From Ancylostoma caninum (Eukaryota; Nematoda; Chromadorea; Rhabditida; Ancylostomatidae): 64,000 nt of DNA. The notes under the pieces were generated by a model. That model was given only the letters and a program-made list of their open reading frames with translations, was not told the origin of the DNA and did no database searches. Positions within the stretch are counted from its first letter, which is position 1. Each line of letters begins with the position of its first letter. The stretch covers positions 62,001 to 126,000 of the forward strand of contig JBAJFG010000006.1 in the NCBI GenBank assembly GCA_037903475.1, in the 5' to 3' direction. The position numbers and the translations under genes are program-made. Of this stretch, positions 42,901 through 54,169 are shown in pieces.

Positions 42901-45535
42901 CACATGACCATTTCAAAAAAAAAACTGAATCTGAGTAATGTTTCTGACCTAAGATGCTGCCTTTTGAATTCTAGATGCTTAAGAAATAAATTGAATGACT
43001 TACATTACTTTCTTTCATCTTTCAAACCTCACATTGTATTTATCACTGAGTCGTGGTTATCATCTTCAATCGCCGATCCAGAAATAATAGCAGATCCCCC
43101 TTATTGCATAGTAACAAAACACAGGACTAATAAGAAGGGTGGAGTCGTGTGCATTCTCTTACAAAATGATCTTTCTTCTGACACTATTCGTATACAAGAC
43201 ATGAATTCTGATGTGATTGGAATTGATTTATTCGGTTATGGACAAAACATTCACCGACTCTTGCTAGTTTGCCGTGCGCCTAATAAAAATTCAATCGAGG
43301 ATGATCAGCTTATAGAAATGGTATCAGATCATGTATCCCATCCTCGGAAACTTATCAAACTTGGTGACTTTATTATTCCGGGAAATCAACTGGGACAATT
43401 CGATCTCATCTTGTAGTAAAGCAATGAAGTTCCTCTCATTCTTCAAAAGCATAGGATTGCAACAAAATGTTTATCAACCAACACGAGACAAAAGTATATT
43501 TGACATCATTCTTTCCTCAGACGACATCATATCGAATATTGAAATTTATCCTCCTCTAACCGGATCCGATTATAACGTTGTTACTTTCAACTCAAAATTC
43601 GGATCAACTCTGGAGGATAGTTTTGAGATTCATGACTCCTAATCCGCCAATCGCAACATGATTAAGAATGCCCTTACATCTTTCGATTGGTTCCAACTCT
43701 CCGACAATTATGAGAACATAGATGACGTCCACAATCGTTTTCTCATAACCATACACTCGATAATCGACGCCAATGTTCAAAGGAGGTAAATTAAGAGCCA
43801 CTTTCATTCTTACCCTAGACAAATAAAGAATCTCGTAGCTCAGAAATCGAGACTATTTCATCAAATTCCTGATCCTCTTCATAATACAACATATCTAAGG
43901 GTGTGTTGCGGGCTTAACCACCATCTCAAGCGTTTTCTCGCTTACGAAGACAAAAGAATGGCTGCTACCAAAAATATGAGACAGCTGTACTGCTACTTGC
44001 GATCAAGAACTAAAGGAAATATTAAATCACCAACACTCACTGACGAAGGTATCAAGTTTTTCTCTGATGACTCAAAAGCAAGAGCCTCGGCAGACTATTT
44101 TTGCAAAGTATTCTCAACACCCAGCACCCACTGTCCTGTTTTAATTTCTTAATAAAGAATGTCCTACCCCAATATTCTACGAGTCTGCAGTATCAAAAGT
44201 TTTGTGATCTTTGAAGGGATCTCTTTTATATACTTCTGATGGTATACCCTCCCACTTTCACAAAACATATTCAAATGAACTGGCAAGACCTCTTGCAAAC
44301 ATTTTTAACATAATAATGTTGCTTGGTCAGGTGCCGCAAATATGGAAAGTTGCTTCAGTTAACCCAATACCAAAGGTCAACCCTGGCTTCTAAGTTATGT
44401 GATTATCGCCCAATAAGAATCCTCCCTGCTGCTTGTAAAGCTATGGAAAAACTTATCAAAAAGAAAATGATGTCTTGGCTTTCTGATCTGAATATTTTTC
44501 CTGAGGAACAACATGGTTTTCTCCCTGGACGATCCACCACTACCAATTTAATCTGTTCCTATCATGATTGGGTTGAAGCGGATTGTGAAGGAAAATCCTC
44601 AGTGGTCATTTACTTCGATCTTAGCAATGCTTTTGATACGGTCGATCACAACTTTCCTATTGCTAAACTAGAAAACCTTGGTATCAGGAATAATTTCTTG
44701 GACTGGTTCGTATCTTATCTCGCGGTAGAAAATTTTTTGTCCGTATTAACAATGCATTTTCCACGGTCTGCGCCCTCTCGTTCTGGGGTCCCACAGGGAC
44801 GTGTTCTTTCACCTCTTTTTTTGTCATATACACATAAGATCTCCCTGCTTCGCTAAAAACACATCCTGACATACAAGTTGCAGCTTACGCTGATGACGTG
44901 AAAGTTTTTGATAGTTTTGACAATAGCGGTGAAGATGCAGTCCTTGATGGATTAAAGAGGTCCATATATGCAATGAAGACCTGGGTCAATCTATGGAACG
45001 TAAAAATCAGCTTTGCAAAAAATCACGTAATGTTTTTTTTAGCGATAACCCTGCAGAAAACCTTGTCTATCACGATTTATCATTAAGCGTTGTGAATTTC
45101 AGTCGTGATTTGGGAATTGTAATTCAGAACAACTTGAAATTCTCATTTCATATTGATAACATGGAAAACCGTGCCAAAAAAGCTTTATTTCTTCTCTTCA
45201 GAAGTGTTCATTGTTCAGATGCAAGGATCTTGGTTCGCCTCTTCAAGTCATGTATTCTGCCTCTGGTAGAATACTGTAACCAGGTAAGGAACCCACATTT
45301 TAAGAAAAATATAAGCAAAATTGAAAGCCGTCAAAAACTTTTCACAAGATTGCTTTATTACCGTGTCTTCCCTGATATTAATTATCCCAATTCTCTCCCA
45401 CCTTACCAAGACAGGTTGAAGAGATTGGGACTTGAAAGTCTTTTCTATCGCCGTTTGATTGCAGATTTGGTTTTCCCTCTGAAAATTCTCCGTGGAGAAG
45501 TTTGTGTCAAAAGTTCCGGATAATGGATTTTTCGG
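42901..45535 (+). pseudogene. CR1-like LINE, ORF2 (endonuclease and reverse transcriptase), frameshifted
   Basis: The endonuclease part has LNSRCLRNKLNDL, FKPHIVFITESWL (catalytic Glu) and KLGDF, then after a frameshift near 43390 the terminal motif reads GSDYNVV, where the usual catalytic His is Tyr. Reverse transcriptase motifs follow in several frames: YRPIRILPAACKAMEKLI, FDLSNAFDTVDH (motif A), SGVPQGRVLSPLF (motif B) and AAYADDVKVF (motif C). The C-terminal portion runs to 45523. Breaks near 43390, 43650, 44150, 44390, 44855 and 45000 make it inactive. The order EN-RT and the YADD box fit the CR1/L2 group. Sequence stops at a TIR element at 45561, so the LINE 3' end is missing here. Confidence 0.85.
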
Positions 45536-45560
45536 CCGAAACGCATTCGTCGCCCTAGCC

Positions 45561-46922
45561 TTAAAGGCAGTGTCCAGGCAAAAAATTCGATACTTCAATT
45601 CTTCCATCCGGTTACTCTACTCGACGAGCTGATTGCAACTGTATAGGTTTTACCCGTAGAAACCTTGAAATATGTGGCTTTCAGAAGGTTGGAAGTTACG
45701 ATGTGGACGAGTTGTCCGGTGCAAAATGAAAAGGAGGTAGTAAGGCTTTTCGAACTCTCGAACTTTTGGAAAAACCAGCTAATTATTGCTACAGGAGATT
45801 CTAAAGAACAGTTTCTCGATTGCTTTTTGTTTTTTCCACTAGTATTTCTACTAGTAACCTTTTTTTTCCGAAATTTGGAGCGAAATTCTGAATTGATGCT
45901 GATTAGAAACCTGTCAAATTTAACGAAGTGTGTTCAACAAGATAGCACATGTTGGTGTGAGTTCCATTCGCAACACAAGAGAATAGAGAGGGACCAGACT
46001 GTTGGACACTAAAACATGTCTTTACACTCTTAGGCATGGCTTAACACGTTTTCACGAAATCTTCGAAGGGGCGGAGCGAGCACTGGATCGGCTTTGCTCT
46101 GAAGTCCGCCGCCTGAACATTTTACGGGTCTCGTTGCCTGGCCAGCAGACGTGCCTGCCCGCTGGCCAGGCACGCAAGAGCCGGAAACTGGCCAGGCAAC
46201 ACCCGGTAGCTGGTCAGGAAATTCAGTCCCGGAATCTGATCAGGCAGCCACGAACACCCGGAAACTGGCCAGGCAAGACCCGGAAACTGGCCCGGCATCA
46301 CCCGGAAACTGGCCAGGCAACACCCGGAAACTGGCCAGGCAACAACAGGAGGCTGGCCTGGCCGGGCATCAGCCGGGACATCCCTACAAAAATCAGAGGA
46401 TATGGCCGCTCGAAGTGGGAGGTCCCACGAAGTCCCATGCAACTCTACGACCAAAAATCTCGAGGATGGATCACTCCATCCCAGCTTCGTGTGCACGAAC
46501 CACTTCATACAGCCCTTTCTGCCTCGAGGCTTGAAACAACACTCCAATCTCGAGTCCCCCTTCATTGTGCTGCGTACATGTTGCTGGTTGCAACTCTTAT
46601 GTTAATATAGAGAAAATCCATTTTGACCGAAAAATTGCACAATTTTTGACTTTATGGAGGACGTTAAGGACACATCCCTCTCGCATAAACTCCACCTCTA
46701 AATGTCTTCGCACTGTATTGAGTTGAATTGAGCCGGCTCGGATGTTGACCCGTAAAATGTTCAGGCAACATCTGAAAACGTCAGTTAAGTCGTAAACTGG
46801 CCAGGCAAACTTCAGTTCTCCCGTTTCCTGGTCAGGCACACCCCTTCTCCCGCCTGCTGATCCGGCGGCGGACATCAGAGTGGGTACCAATAGTGAAAAT
46901 TTTGCCTGGACACTGCCTTTGA
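45561..46922. mobile_element. TIR element of the TTAAAGGCAG family, 1.36 kb, with internal minisatellite
   Basis: The left end TTAAAGGCAGTGTCCAGG is at 45561, and the right end is the inverted copy CCTGGACACTGCCTTTGA at 46922, where TTAA has become TTGA. Inverted similarity spans about 24 bp. The related element at 26020-26788 shares the outer 10 bp and the following ACTTCAAxTCTTC-type words. The interior has a CTGGCCAGGCAA tandem repeat and no transposase. It separates the CR1 ORF2 remains from the Gypsy remains. Confidence 0.62.
46130..46370 (+). repeat. Minisatellite, ~22-bp unit
   Basis: About nine imperfect units of CACCCGGAAACTGGCCAGGC type, with AGCCGG and TAGCTGGTCAGG variants. Two further related words occur near 46795 and 46830 (AAACTGGCCAGGCAA, TTTCCTGGTCAGGCA). 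Located inside the TIR element 45561-46922. ORFs with GNWPG repeats are by-products. Confidence 0.88.
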
Positions 46923-47026
46923 CATAGAATGCCTGTCTACCAAAAAGCAACGCATTAAAAGTCTACATACATCATTCTTCTGGCGTTCTGCTCGCATACT
47001 GAGTAATATTCCTCCATCTTTTCTTT

Positions 47027-49424
47027 AGTTGCAGGCCTCCGTTTCAGCTGCGATAAGGATATCGTCGATGTAGACGAACACCTCCTTATTTTTCAAATCA
47101 CCCAACACGGTATCCATTAGTCGCTAAAACACCGCGGGGGATGTTGTCAGTCCAAATGGAAGAACTTTGAACTGAAACAGGCCTTCCGAGGTAGTGAACG
47201 CACATTTTTCCTTGGCCGTGTCCGACAGGGGAATCTGCCGATACCCTGAGGCCATGTCCAAAGTACTGAAGAATTTCTTGCCCTGTAGACTCTGCAACAT
47301 TGCATCAATTCCTGGCAAGGGATAGGCATCGTGTTTGGTATTCTTATTCAACTGCCGGTAATCTATGCATAGACGAATTGTCCCGTCCTTCTTCCTCACT
47401 AAGACTACCGGCGAAGCCCATTCCGACGTTGAGTGCTCTATAATGCCACGCTGCAGAAGGTTGCTCAAAATTTCCTTGAATTCTGCGCGAGCTCCAATAG
47501 GCACTGGCCGTGTTTTCTGTCGGATCGGCTTCGTGTCTCCTGTGTCGACCTCATGACGGACGAGTGACGTTTGAGTCAGTTCGCTATCCTCAACAGCGAA
47601 TACGACGTTGTTCTTCATGACAATTTCTTTTAGTTCCGGCGTCAACTCTTTACCTTTCCTATTCTTTACCAGCCATTCTTGAAGGGTTTCCATACGTTGT
47701 TCCGCAGCGAGAGTCCCTTTCTTGTGGGTTAGCATGTCTGTGTGAGCATCTTTAATCCTTGGCTCCTCCCAGTATGGATCTACCCACTCGCCAACCTCAT
47801 CTCCTCCCCGAAATATCATTGGTTCAGCAGACAGATTAGCTACAGGGATCTCTACCGTGCCTTCAGAGCTCACAGTGCACATTCCTGCCTGCAACCGTTT
47901 ATCACAAGGCATCAACACTACCTCGCGCATTTGCGCATCGGTGCTAAGCTTCACTGTTTTGACTTCTCCCGGTGCAACGAATACCCTTTTTTGAACCTTA
48001 GCATACCCGCGCTTTTCTGACCTCTCCTGCTCCTTGGTTGCTTCCTCACTTCTAGGGTCAGTGACGTGGTTTCCTTCCATTTTAGTGACGGAATACCCGA
48101 GCGCGTGAATTGCGTTAGTCCCTATTATTATCATGTCATCCTTGACCTTGGACACATACATCCCTATCCTGGTACTTCGGCCATCACTTTTATCTGTGAT
48201 CGACACCTCCACCACGGTTAGGAATTTCATACACCTACCCGATGCATCAACAATGCGGATGGTCCCTGACATGGGCAACTCCCTCACTTCGGTGTCGATA
48301 TCCACTCCATCTACGAGGGCATCCTGCAGCATCTTCACCGGAAGAATGGAGATTTCGGAGCCTGTATCCAGTAACGCTTCTCTAGTTCTTCCTAGGATCT
48401 CAGTCCGCACGACTGTTCTTTCCCCAATGGTTGGTGCTGCACCAGAAGCTTCCATGGGCTGATCTTTTCCTATCCTAGGTGTAACTACCTTGCAAGCCAC
48501 CCCTCGGATTCGTGCCGACAATGACATAGCCTGGCCATTGTGGTTAACCTTTCGCTTGGCTTTCCCACATTCTCGCGCCTTATGTCCTACGTCGCCGCAA
48601 TTAAAGCATCTCAGCCTGGCTGCTCCTCTCTTCACTGCCTTTTCCTGTTGCAGTTCAGACGCAGACGTTGTGAGCTCCTCAGTCTTCCTCACTTCACTGC
48701 CATTGCTTTCCGGTCGATGAGGTCGCATCCTTCTACGTTTGTCGCCGTAACGGGTCTTTGGCGGTAATCGCAAAGAGCGATCCCTTAATGAGATGTGCCT
48801 CCTTTCCACTCTCATTGCTGCCTCTTTGAGCCTTTCGTATATGTCTGCGCTTGGCCCCTCCAAGGCTTCTTGTAGATGACAGGACTCGTCCCAGTGCGAT
48901 AGTTGTTCATACAGCTGATCAGCCCGTATGACCGACAACGCCTCCTCGTCCAGTTCTGGGTACGCGCGCCTAGTCAACCTTTCCAATTCAACGCAGAAAT
49001 CCACCACTGCTTGTGACTCGCGCTTCTGAAGACGACGTAGCTCGCTTAAAGCGACTACCTTTCTATTCCGCGACTCGGTCTTACACATCTCTTTCATTGC
49101 TGACGTGAGAACATTATATGCTCCCTTCCTTTTGTCCCTAGGCAAAGCCTCATACTGCGCTCTAGCTTTCCCAGTCAGTTTTGCTTTAAATAGCGCGCAG
49201 CGTTCTTTATCAGTCCAGTGTTCCTCTGGGTATTTGAGTTCAAAAGCTTCCCGAAAACTTTCGAAAGAGTAGTCTTTATCCATGCCCGAGTATGGGAGAA
49301 CATCTGGCAAGGCCACGAATTTCAGATATTCATTTATCTGCGTGCCACTACATAGTCCTACCATGTAACTGTTCTCGCTCACCCTCGCTTTCACTCTCAG
49401 AACTTCTCGTATGAAAAGGCCCAC
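47027..49424 (-). pseudogene. Gypsy-type LTR retrotransposon, gag nucleocapsid/protease/reverse transcriptase, truncated
   Basis: The 766-codon frame (49424-47124) has a retroviral-type capsid-like region (FREAFELKYPEEHWT), a CCHC zinc knuckle (CFNCGDVGHKARECGK), an aspartic protease (LLDTGSEISILP) and a reverse transcriptase with SEWASPVVLVRKKDG, LCIDYRQLNKNT, STLDMASGYRQIPL and LPFGLTTSPAVF. A TAG at 47124-47126 then stops it, where the family has a Gln codon. In the same frame FVYIDDILIA (the YxDD box) follows before the element is cut off near 47027. RNase H, integrase and 3' LTR are absent. The domain order and motifs fit Ty3/Gypsy elements. Inactive. Confidence 0.88.
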
Positions 49425-50241
49425 CTGCGATCAGCGATGGTCTCCTTGACGAATATCCTGAGATCCTCTGTTGGGATTCCCTCCTGTTCGCCTGACTGCG
49501 CGAGCCATTCTGCAATAGCTCCATTTCTGGCTGAAAGCGTTCCTCCAATGCAACTCTGGACTGCTCACCTGGCACCGCATCTGCACACATTTCAATACGA
49601 GGCCCATTGAGTGCTTCTAACTCGGCGACTCGTTTCTTTTGTTCGTTTAGCTCCGCTCGCAAAGCCCGAATTTCTTCTGACTCGTGGCTCTGTCCATCCT
49701 GAAATTGATGCAGCTGAGCTTGCAACTCAATATTCTGCTTCAGTAGTATTTTAACATGGTTACGAACTTGTTTCTCTTCACAGTTCAGCCTCCCTGCTAC
49801 TTTCTGCAGCCGCCTCTCATTCTTTAGAAGCTTATGTAACCTGTTTTTCACACTATCTACCGTGGCACACTCTAGGGAATCCCGAAGGAATGTCCAACAT
49901 TGTTCCCCTTTTCCCCATGCTTTCCGTAGCTCCTTTACGTGCGCCACAACTTCCCCTACTTGGGCTTCTACCACACTCTCTATCTGGGCCCTTCTCTCAT
50001 CTCCCATCCGGAAGTGTTTAGAAACTTCTTAGATCACACTCACTTTCATCTGCTCCAAAGTTTTAATGACGTGTGACCATACCTGGAGTTCCTGATCTGA
50101 CCATTCTCCATCAGGCATTTCGGAGTCTTGCATCGTTATATCAACTCGAGCCTCGGTCATGGTATTAGCAGCCAATTCTGCAATACAAGCTCTCGAAGTT
50201 TGCTCACCAAGTTGACACTCCATCATATACGACGTGATCAA
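49348..50241 (-). pseudogene. Gypsy gag N-terminal region
   Basis: Frame 50241-50029 (70 codons) ends in TAA, and the same frame resumes at ATG 50007 to 49348 (219 codons). The second part has a long heptad-like, charged coiled coil (LNCEEKQVRNHVKILL, ELNEQKKRVAELEAL) and a Ser/Arg-rich tail. It overlaps the capsid/pol frame by 77 bp in a different frame. That could be programmed frameshifting or a mutation; a +1 shift would be needed. The single stop between the two parts suggests decay. Located between the 5' LTR and the pol frame, as expected. Confidence 0.65.
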
Positions 50242-50494
50242 TCAATACGGAACCAATCAATAATCTGTCGCTCAATCAGCGTGTTCACGTAGTGGTCCTG
50301 GATCTTGCACTGACGGGCCGCACTGGAACACGGCTTGGCCTTGCAACAGCCAGGACACCACGGTATCAACAGTAAAATTTTACTGGTACCGCTGATCGCC
50401 GACACCCAATTAAGAGCAGTCGGTCTTCCACTGACACCCGTTTGAGAGCCGTCAGCAGCAACACTTTACTGTTTCCTGCACTTGGTTGACCTAT

Positions 50495-50515
50495 TCCCGT
50501 TTTCGGCCCCCAAGT
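50495..50515 (-). promoter_or_regulatory. Probable primer-binding site of the Gypsy element
   Basis: Directly after the LTR end (TGCA at 50516-50519 on the minus strand) the sequence reads TTGGGGGCCGAAAACGGG. A TGG start immediately downstream of an LTR is usual for a tRNA 3'-end-complementary site. I cannot say which tRNA. Confidence 0.45.
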
Positions 50516-50890
50516 TGCACAAGTGTGGTTAGTAGGATGGGATTTGACCCAAGTTTCTCAACCAAGTACAGTTAGACAGCAAAACATTTATTATGAAAAC
50601 AAAAAGCAACGACAGATATGATGAACAGAAATTAGGAGTAAACTGATGATCCTGTAGAAAATGATCCTGTAGAGAACGAGTGACGAGTGGTAGAACCGGA
50701 AGGGTATGGGAGTTGGAGAGGATAGCCGTGGGCAGTTGTCCGGGACGTCGGCGAGATCCAGAAATCCGTCCCAGCATGGTGCAGTGGTGCCCTTTTATTC
50801 AGGTTCGTCGCGCGCGATATTGATGATTTCGTAGATCATTCACATGGCGCGTACTCTTGATCCGCACGCGCCTTGCTGGCTACGACCTCA
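50516..50890 (-). repeat. 5' LTR of the Gypsy element (outer border approximate)
   Basis: The inner border is TGCA at 50516. The LTR contains AATAAAAGGGCACC near 50790 as a TATA-like box and AATAAATG near 50586 as a polyadenylation signal. The outer border is uncertain; TGTTGAGG near 50892 and TGTGAATG near 50845 are both possible. Without a 3' LTR the length cannot be fixed. The 82-codon ORF here is a shadow. Confidence 0.55.
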
Positions 50891-50999
50891 ACACTTTCTG
50901 TGAGACATGCTGCCCAACTCAAAAAAATTTTGTCCAAAAGAGAATTGCTGACTGCTCTCAACGTATCTGATGTTTTATGATCCTATCAGTCACTACATT

Positions 51000-51697
51000 G
51001 GTGATATCCTCAATACCTACTTGCCCGTACTATTTCTTTGTGCAGGATATTAAATGCTATATAATTATGCTTTTGTATTAACTATCAAACAAATGTCAAA
51101 GACGAACGTAGCCATTTTAAATTTTTTGACAGCCGTTCCTGTACCTCCTGAATGGAGGGTCAACAAGCTCTGCCTGGATCCCCTTATCTACCAGTTGCAG
51201 ACTTGGATCTGGGTCTTACGCCTGGGGTTCATACCAGATCAAAGAGGCACCTACTTGGCCCGCCCCAGAATAACCTATGTTAGTTGCGTTGCCCAGGTTG
51301 ATCCTTCCATTATTAACCACTACATTTCAGGTTTTCTTACTTTTTATATATCGTTAATAAACACACTCCTGATAACTTCATTTACACTTGAACTTCAATT
51401 TCTCTTTCGTATAAAAATGTTGCGGCAAAGGTTTCGTGTGGGGGTTACCATAGAGTGTTTACAAATGGATTATTTCTTTCAACACAATCAGTTTATGTAT
51501 GCATCTTGTTTTTTATGCGTTATTGACGCATTCTTGATGTCTTCCTCTTCATCTTTTTCTTCAATTGTCACAAATGTTTGCTCTTCCGTTCCGTTCTCAA
51601 ATTTCTTTTTTCTACCAACTGTGCCTTGCTGTAATTCACACCTCTATTTTTTTACTTGGCGCACTTTATGTGCATTAAATAAATAAATAAATAAATG
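51000..51697 (+). other. Possible 3' end of a LINE with AAAT tail
   Basis: A 210-codon open frame (51054-51686) has no recognised domain and no matching motif. The stretch ends in an (AAAT)5 run at about 51675-51697, like the simple-repeat tail of CR1-type LINEs. It lies on the far side of the Gypsy element from the CR1 ORF2, on the same strand. It could be the displaced 3' part of that LINE, but I could not show continuity. Confidence 0.25.
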
Positions 51698-51699
51698 TG

Positions 51700-52930
51700 G
51701 AGAGCACTGCAATTGAATTCGAGATAGGCTACCTATCCTTCAGTGAAAAGTGGAAGGGAGCTTGAAATGGTGCTTCAAGAAATGCAACTGGTTGAACTCG
51801 AGCCGTCCCGATTTTTCAACTAGAATCACACTATTTGCGCTAGAGTTTTCGCCGAATTTGAAATACCATCTGAAATAGTCCTGCATGGGCACTAGAAAAT
51901 CGCTTACCTACGTAATCTGAAACAGTTCATAAACGGTTGTCTCATGCCAAGGTGGCAGGTTTCTGAAAAATTTGACCTTCCGATGGTATGATCATGAGCG
52001 CGGCCATGCCACTCTCCAAGAGCTGAGGCAGCGTATGTGTGGGGGAGGTGGGTGCTCACAAGTTCGAATCCCAAGCATCGTGGTCTCCTTGCAGAATTGA
52101 TAAATTGGTTGAGTAAATTCCTGTAGTTACCAGGCATTATTATTATTATCATGATTTCGACCATTTGTAAGTGTTATACTCTGCAAATCATGTCACAGTT
52201 CCCATGATCGATGGATAACTATTATGTTATAGATGGCTTAGCAAACTCGCGACGAGTCGAATTATTCCCTGGTCCTTGTAATGTACCTATAGCGCTCACT
52301 GAGATATCTTCCTCGCAAACGACTAAGAATTCGCGACATCGGTCATCACCGAAAATTTCCAGGAATTTCACGAACTTGAGAGTCTTGAGCATCGTAACTT
52401 CAGTTGTATGAGAGCTGAGAAGCTCCAGCCCTGTAAGATGAGAGTACTGTTTCTGAGCTTCAAAAAGTTGGGAAAATGCTGGCGAATTTTGATTTAGGAC
52501 GCGACATGGAAGGGTAGAACATACCGACTTTTATCCCCGAATCAAGTTTGGGAGCCATATTCACCACCTCATTTCACGTCCATTAGAGGAGGGATCAAAG
52601 CCAAATTTTGCTGTAGAGCAGTTCGTGCTCTTGCACGCCAGAAAAAAAAATCGCTGATCGATCCCTCGAAATCATTATGATTTGGTCCTTTGAAACTGAA
52701 GAAAAACCAAGTTTACCTCACAAGGTGCAAACATCCAGTTTTATTTACTGTAGAAAAAGATTACATGAGCTGGAGACTATGTCGTTGATCTCACCCTCGC
52801 TATATCTTATCATAACCTAAAAACTGGCAAATTTGGACTCGTTCGATTTTTTCACATTTTTTCGCCGCCTCATGTCAGATTGCCCGCAGTAGCCAAGGCT
52901 ACTGAAGGAGCGATGTGCGGATCAGAGGCG
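51700..52930. other. Stretch with a possible SINE-like copy near 51960-52160
   Basis: Near 52063 the word AAGTTCGAATCCC resembles a tRNA B box, and 52137-52154 is an ATT-repeat tail, so a tRNA-derived SINE is possible; no clear A box was found. The rest of the stretch has no recognised gene. Confidence 0.22.
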
Positions 52931-52937
52931 GAACTGT

Positions 52938-53155
52938 GCTGAGGTTGCTTTCTAAATGTTGTGATGTTGAATAATACATCTTCGCTTTCCGATATCGAAA
53001 AAAAACTTGCAAACTTGCAAATACCAATTCAGGCAGCACGTTTGACGTTTGCATGAGCATGTCGTCGGCCGGTTGGACTTGGGGGTCTCCATACTAATCG
53101 TCGTGGGCGGCCCGCCAACTTCACCCCCGAGATGCCCGAGATGCGCTGACACAAA
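52938..53155 (-). repeat. Dispersed repeat, copy 2 of the inverted pair with 41681-41958
   Basis: Matches 41681-41958 in reverse orientation from GCTGAGGTTGCTTTCTA through GCATGAGCATGTCGTCGGCC to ATACTAATCGTCGTGGGCGG. It lacks the internal duplication of copy 1, so copy 1 is the derived form. Class unknown. Confidence 0.75.
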
Positions 53156-53441
53156 GTTAACTTCCGTTGTCAAGCAGAAAAGGTCCAGAAGAACATAGGA
53201 GAGGCATCATTCCTGCAGTAGGTGAAAACACTTCCTAGACACTGGAAAAATGCAGACGAACAATCAAAGAAAATGAAAAAAGAACAACAAATAAGGTAAT
53301 GCAATCACAGTAGTAGTTGATAATGGTTGTAGTGGTTGTCTCTGGTGGCTGCCTAATCTCGTCAACTAAAGATTAATCAGAGGAGGTGAAAAATGTAAAA
53401 GAAGTCGAACAACTGAAAATTTATCAGTTTTTGGATTATGA

Positions 53442-54129
53442 CTAGCGCCCCTTCGGGACGCTAGAAAGTGGGGTGGGACAGCCACTTGGGACATGTACAA
53501 AAGCTTCGCACTTGCCAAATCTCTACAAAATTGATAAAGAAGAGGAACCAGTTTTTAAATGGGCCCAAATATGAAGTCCTTCTTATGAGTTGACTATGAG
53601 TATGAGAAGACCGTTCTCCATCGTATGGCGTATTCGTGCGTGTTCCTCACTACCGGGCGAACGCAGACACGTTCTCCATCGAAGGAACTGTATCTTGCCG
53701 TTTTCCACACTATTGGACCAAAGCGAAATCGTATCCGAGTGTTTTCCACACTTCTGGGCCGCAGCGGGCTTTCTTCCATCGGTGGACCCGTATCCTGGCA
53801 TCCCCGCTGTGTGGTCAGACGCTGCAGTGGTCACATTTCCGCCCATTTCCTCGGGTGGTTTTCTGCTGTGTACATTGTGCAGCCTGAAAGCTTGTAAACA
53901 TTCCCTCACCCCTATGCTGCGAGACCGCCAGCGAAGGTGATGAAATTAGTACCTCATGCATGCGGTAGAGCCAGCAGTGACGTTATTGCGAGTCCCGAAA
54001 CGAATGTGTCTGAGTCCCTAAAAATCGTCCATCTCGCCCCACAGTCTGCGCCTCAATATTGCGGTGTCTATGAGTGCCGCCGCTTATCTCTAGCCGCTCT
54101 AGCCCCCTTACGGCGCTTTGTTTAATAGA
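53442..54129 (-). mobile_element. Helitron-like family 1, compact complete copy, 688 bp
   Basis: On the minus strand it begins TCTATTAAACAAAGCGCC at 54129 after A (54130). It ends with the hairpin CTAGCGTCCC-GAA-GGGGCGCTAG at 53442, followed by T (53441). The 10-bp stem has one G-T pair and a GAA loop. All segments of this copy, in order, are found in the 3.9-kb copy at 18172-22112. It contains only about three to four degenerate ~60-bp units (53615-53800), where the long copy has more than 25. There are no Rep/helicase sequences. It preserves the empty site of the TIR element nested in the long copy. Confidence 0.78.
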
Positions 54130-54169
54130 TAAGACACGACGAGGATGAAATCAATAGCAGGGTCCCCAG

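Noticed and set aside
51054..51686. 210-codon plus-strand ORF as a membrane protein gene
   Set aside because: Hydrophobic segments come from AT-rich sequence; no family motif, no splice support, and it ends in a LINE-like AAAT tail.
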